Shown piece by piece: positions 63,544 through 64,000 of a stretch of DNA of 64,000 nucleotides. Positions within the stretch are counted from its first letter, which is position 1. The number at the start of each line of letters is the position of its first letter. A model generated the notes under the pieces. It ran no database searches. It was not told the DNA's origin and saw nothing but the letters and a program-made list of their open reading frames with translations. The DNA comes from Fratercula arctica (Eukaryota > Chordata > Aves > Charadriiformes > Alcidae): the NCBI GenBank assembly GCA_947846985.1, contig CANTUZ010000025.1, positions 13,142,100-13,206,099 on the forward strand, written 5' to 3'. The position numbers and the translations under genes are program-made.

Positions 63544-64000
63544 TGTCCTGGTTCCGGTGGGGATAGGGTTAATTCTCCCCAGGACACAGGTATTCCATCC
63601 CATGTGAGCCATGCCCACCCTGAGCTGCCGGGCGACGGCGAGCAGCGGTTCCGTAATCGTGTTTGTATATTCCTCTATCCGTGTTATTGTTGTTGTTTTC
63701 TTGTTCCCTCTGCTGTTCTGTTAAACTGCCTTTGTCTCAACCCAAGAGTTTTGCCTTTTTCTTCTGATTCTTCCCGTATTGGGAAGGCCCGAGTGAGCAG
63801 CACGTAGTTCTTTGTTGCCGTCTGAGGCTAAACCATGACAGTCCTTTTTGGCACCCAAAGTGGGGCTCGAAGGGTTGAGATAACGACAGAATCCAACTAG
63901 AGCTTGAAAAAAATGAATTTGTTGTATGCGTTTATTTTATTAGGTAAATAGTCGCTGGTCACCATGCTGCTTGGTTTGTTCTCATGGCTGTGTTATGTAA
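63544..64000 (+). mobile_element. Family A endogenous retrovirus, 5' end only (copy A3)
   Basis: Contains the 297-bp LTR 63544-63840 (with the CTCCCCAGGACACAGG segment but lacking part of the GC-rich middle). A primer site at 63849-63866 has two mismatches (TGGCACCCAAAGTGGGGC). The leader carries about 20 extra bases before the gag start. The element runs off the window. Confidence 0.9.
63964..64000 (+). CDS. gag: Gag start of copy A3 (partial at window edge)
   Basis: ATG at 63964 with the same CACCATG context as A1, followed by the same hydrophobic beginning (MLLGLFSWLCYV). Only 12 codons are inside the window. It confirms the gag start and the conserved hydrophobic N-terminus in a third copy. 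Whether this copy is intact cannot be judged. Confidence 0.8.
   Translation, partial: MLLGLFSWLCYV

Overview
The window looks like repeat-dense avian nuclear DNA. At least nine CR1-type LINE copies carry the bird CR1 3' end (AATCATAGA/TTCTATGATT repeats), and at least six endogenous retrovirus (ERV) LTR families are present. I recognise no host protein-coding exon, rRNA or tRNA. By rough count ERVs and CR1s cover about half of the 64 kb. That is high for a bird autosome and would fit an ERV-rich compartment such as a W chromosome or pericentromere (inference only).

Layout. 1-8.5 kb: unique AT-rich DNA, a minus-strand CR1 with a tiny nested CR1 end, an LTR-like segment followed by a reiterated GCCAGCTACT motif, and a plus-strand CR1. 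8.5-14.9 kb: an almost intact family A provirus. It has two LTRs that read as identical, an ACTGG target duplication, a tRNA-Lys-type primer site, gag, an in-frame amber codon, PR-RT, a frame break, RNase H-integrase and no env. 15-41 kb: mostly unique AT-rich DNA with scattered solo LTRs (families C, E, A, B) and CR1 pieces, plus a remnant of a family C element around 28 kb. 41.5-49.1 kb: a minus-strand CR1 split by a class II-like family D provirus (6-bp duplication ATCATC). Its interior is a mosaic: two tandem matrix-like gag ORFs, an env TM fragment and a catalytically damaged integrase, in an abnormal order. 49.2-51.5 kb: a plus-strand CR1, head to head with the previous one. 51.5-58.5 kb: a second, heavily damaged family A provirus on the minus strand, with mismatched LTRs and flanks and a solo LTR inside pol. 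58.5-59.6 kb: the 5' end of a family B ERV. 61.5-62.7 kb: nested LTRs. 63.0-64.0 kb: a CR1 broken by a third family A provirus that leaves the window just inside gag.

How the parts work together. In family A, gag and pol share one frame separated by a UAG, so pol would need readthrough. Gag begins with a strongly hydrophobic, apparently multi-pass region that is conserved between copies, and a family B gag also starts hydrophobically. No env follows integrase, only a short conserved membrane-segment frame. This suggests an intracellular, membrane-anchored retroelement lineage. The gag type, the absence of a visible zinc knuckle, the integrase and the 5-bp duplications point to class III (ERV-L-like) elements.
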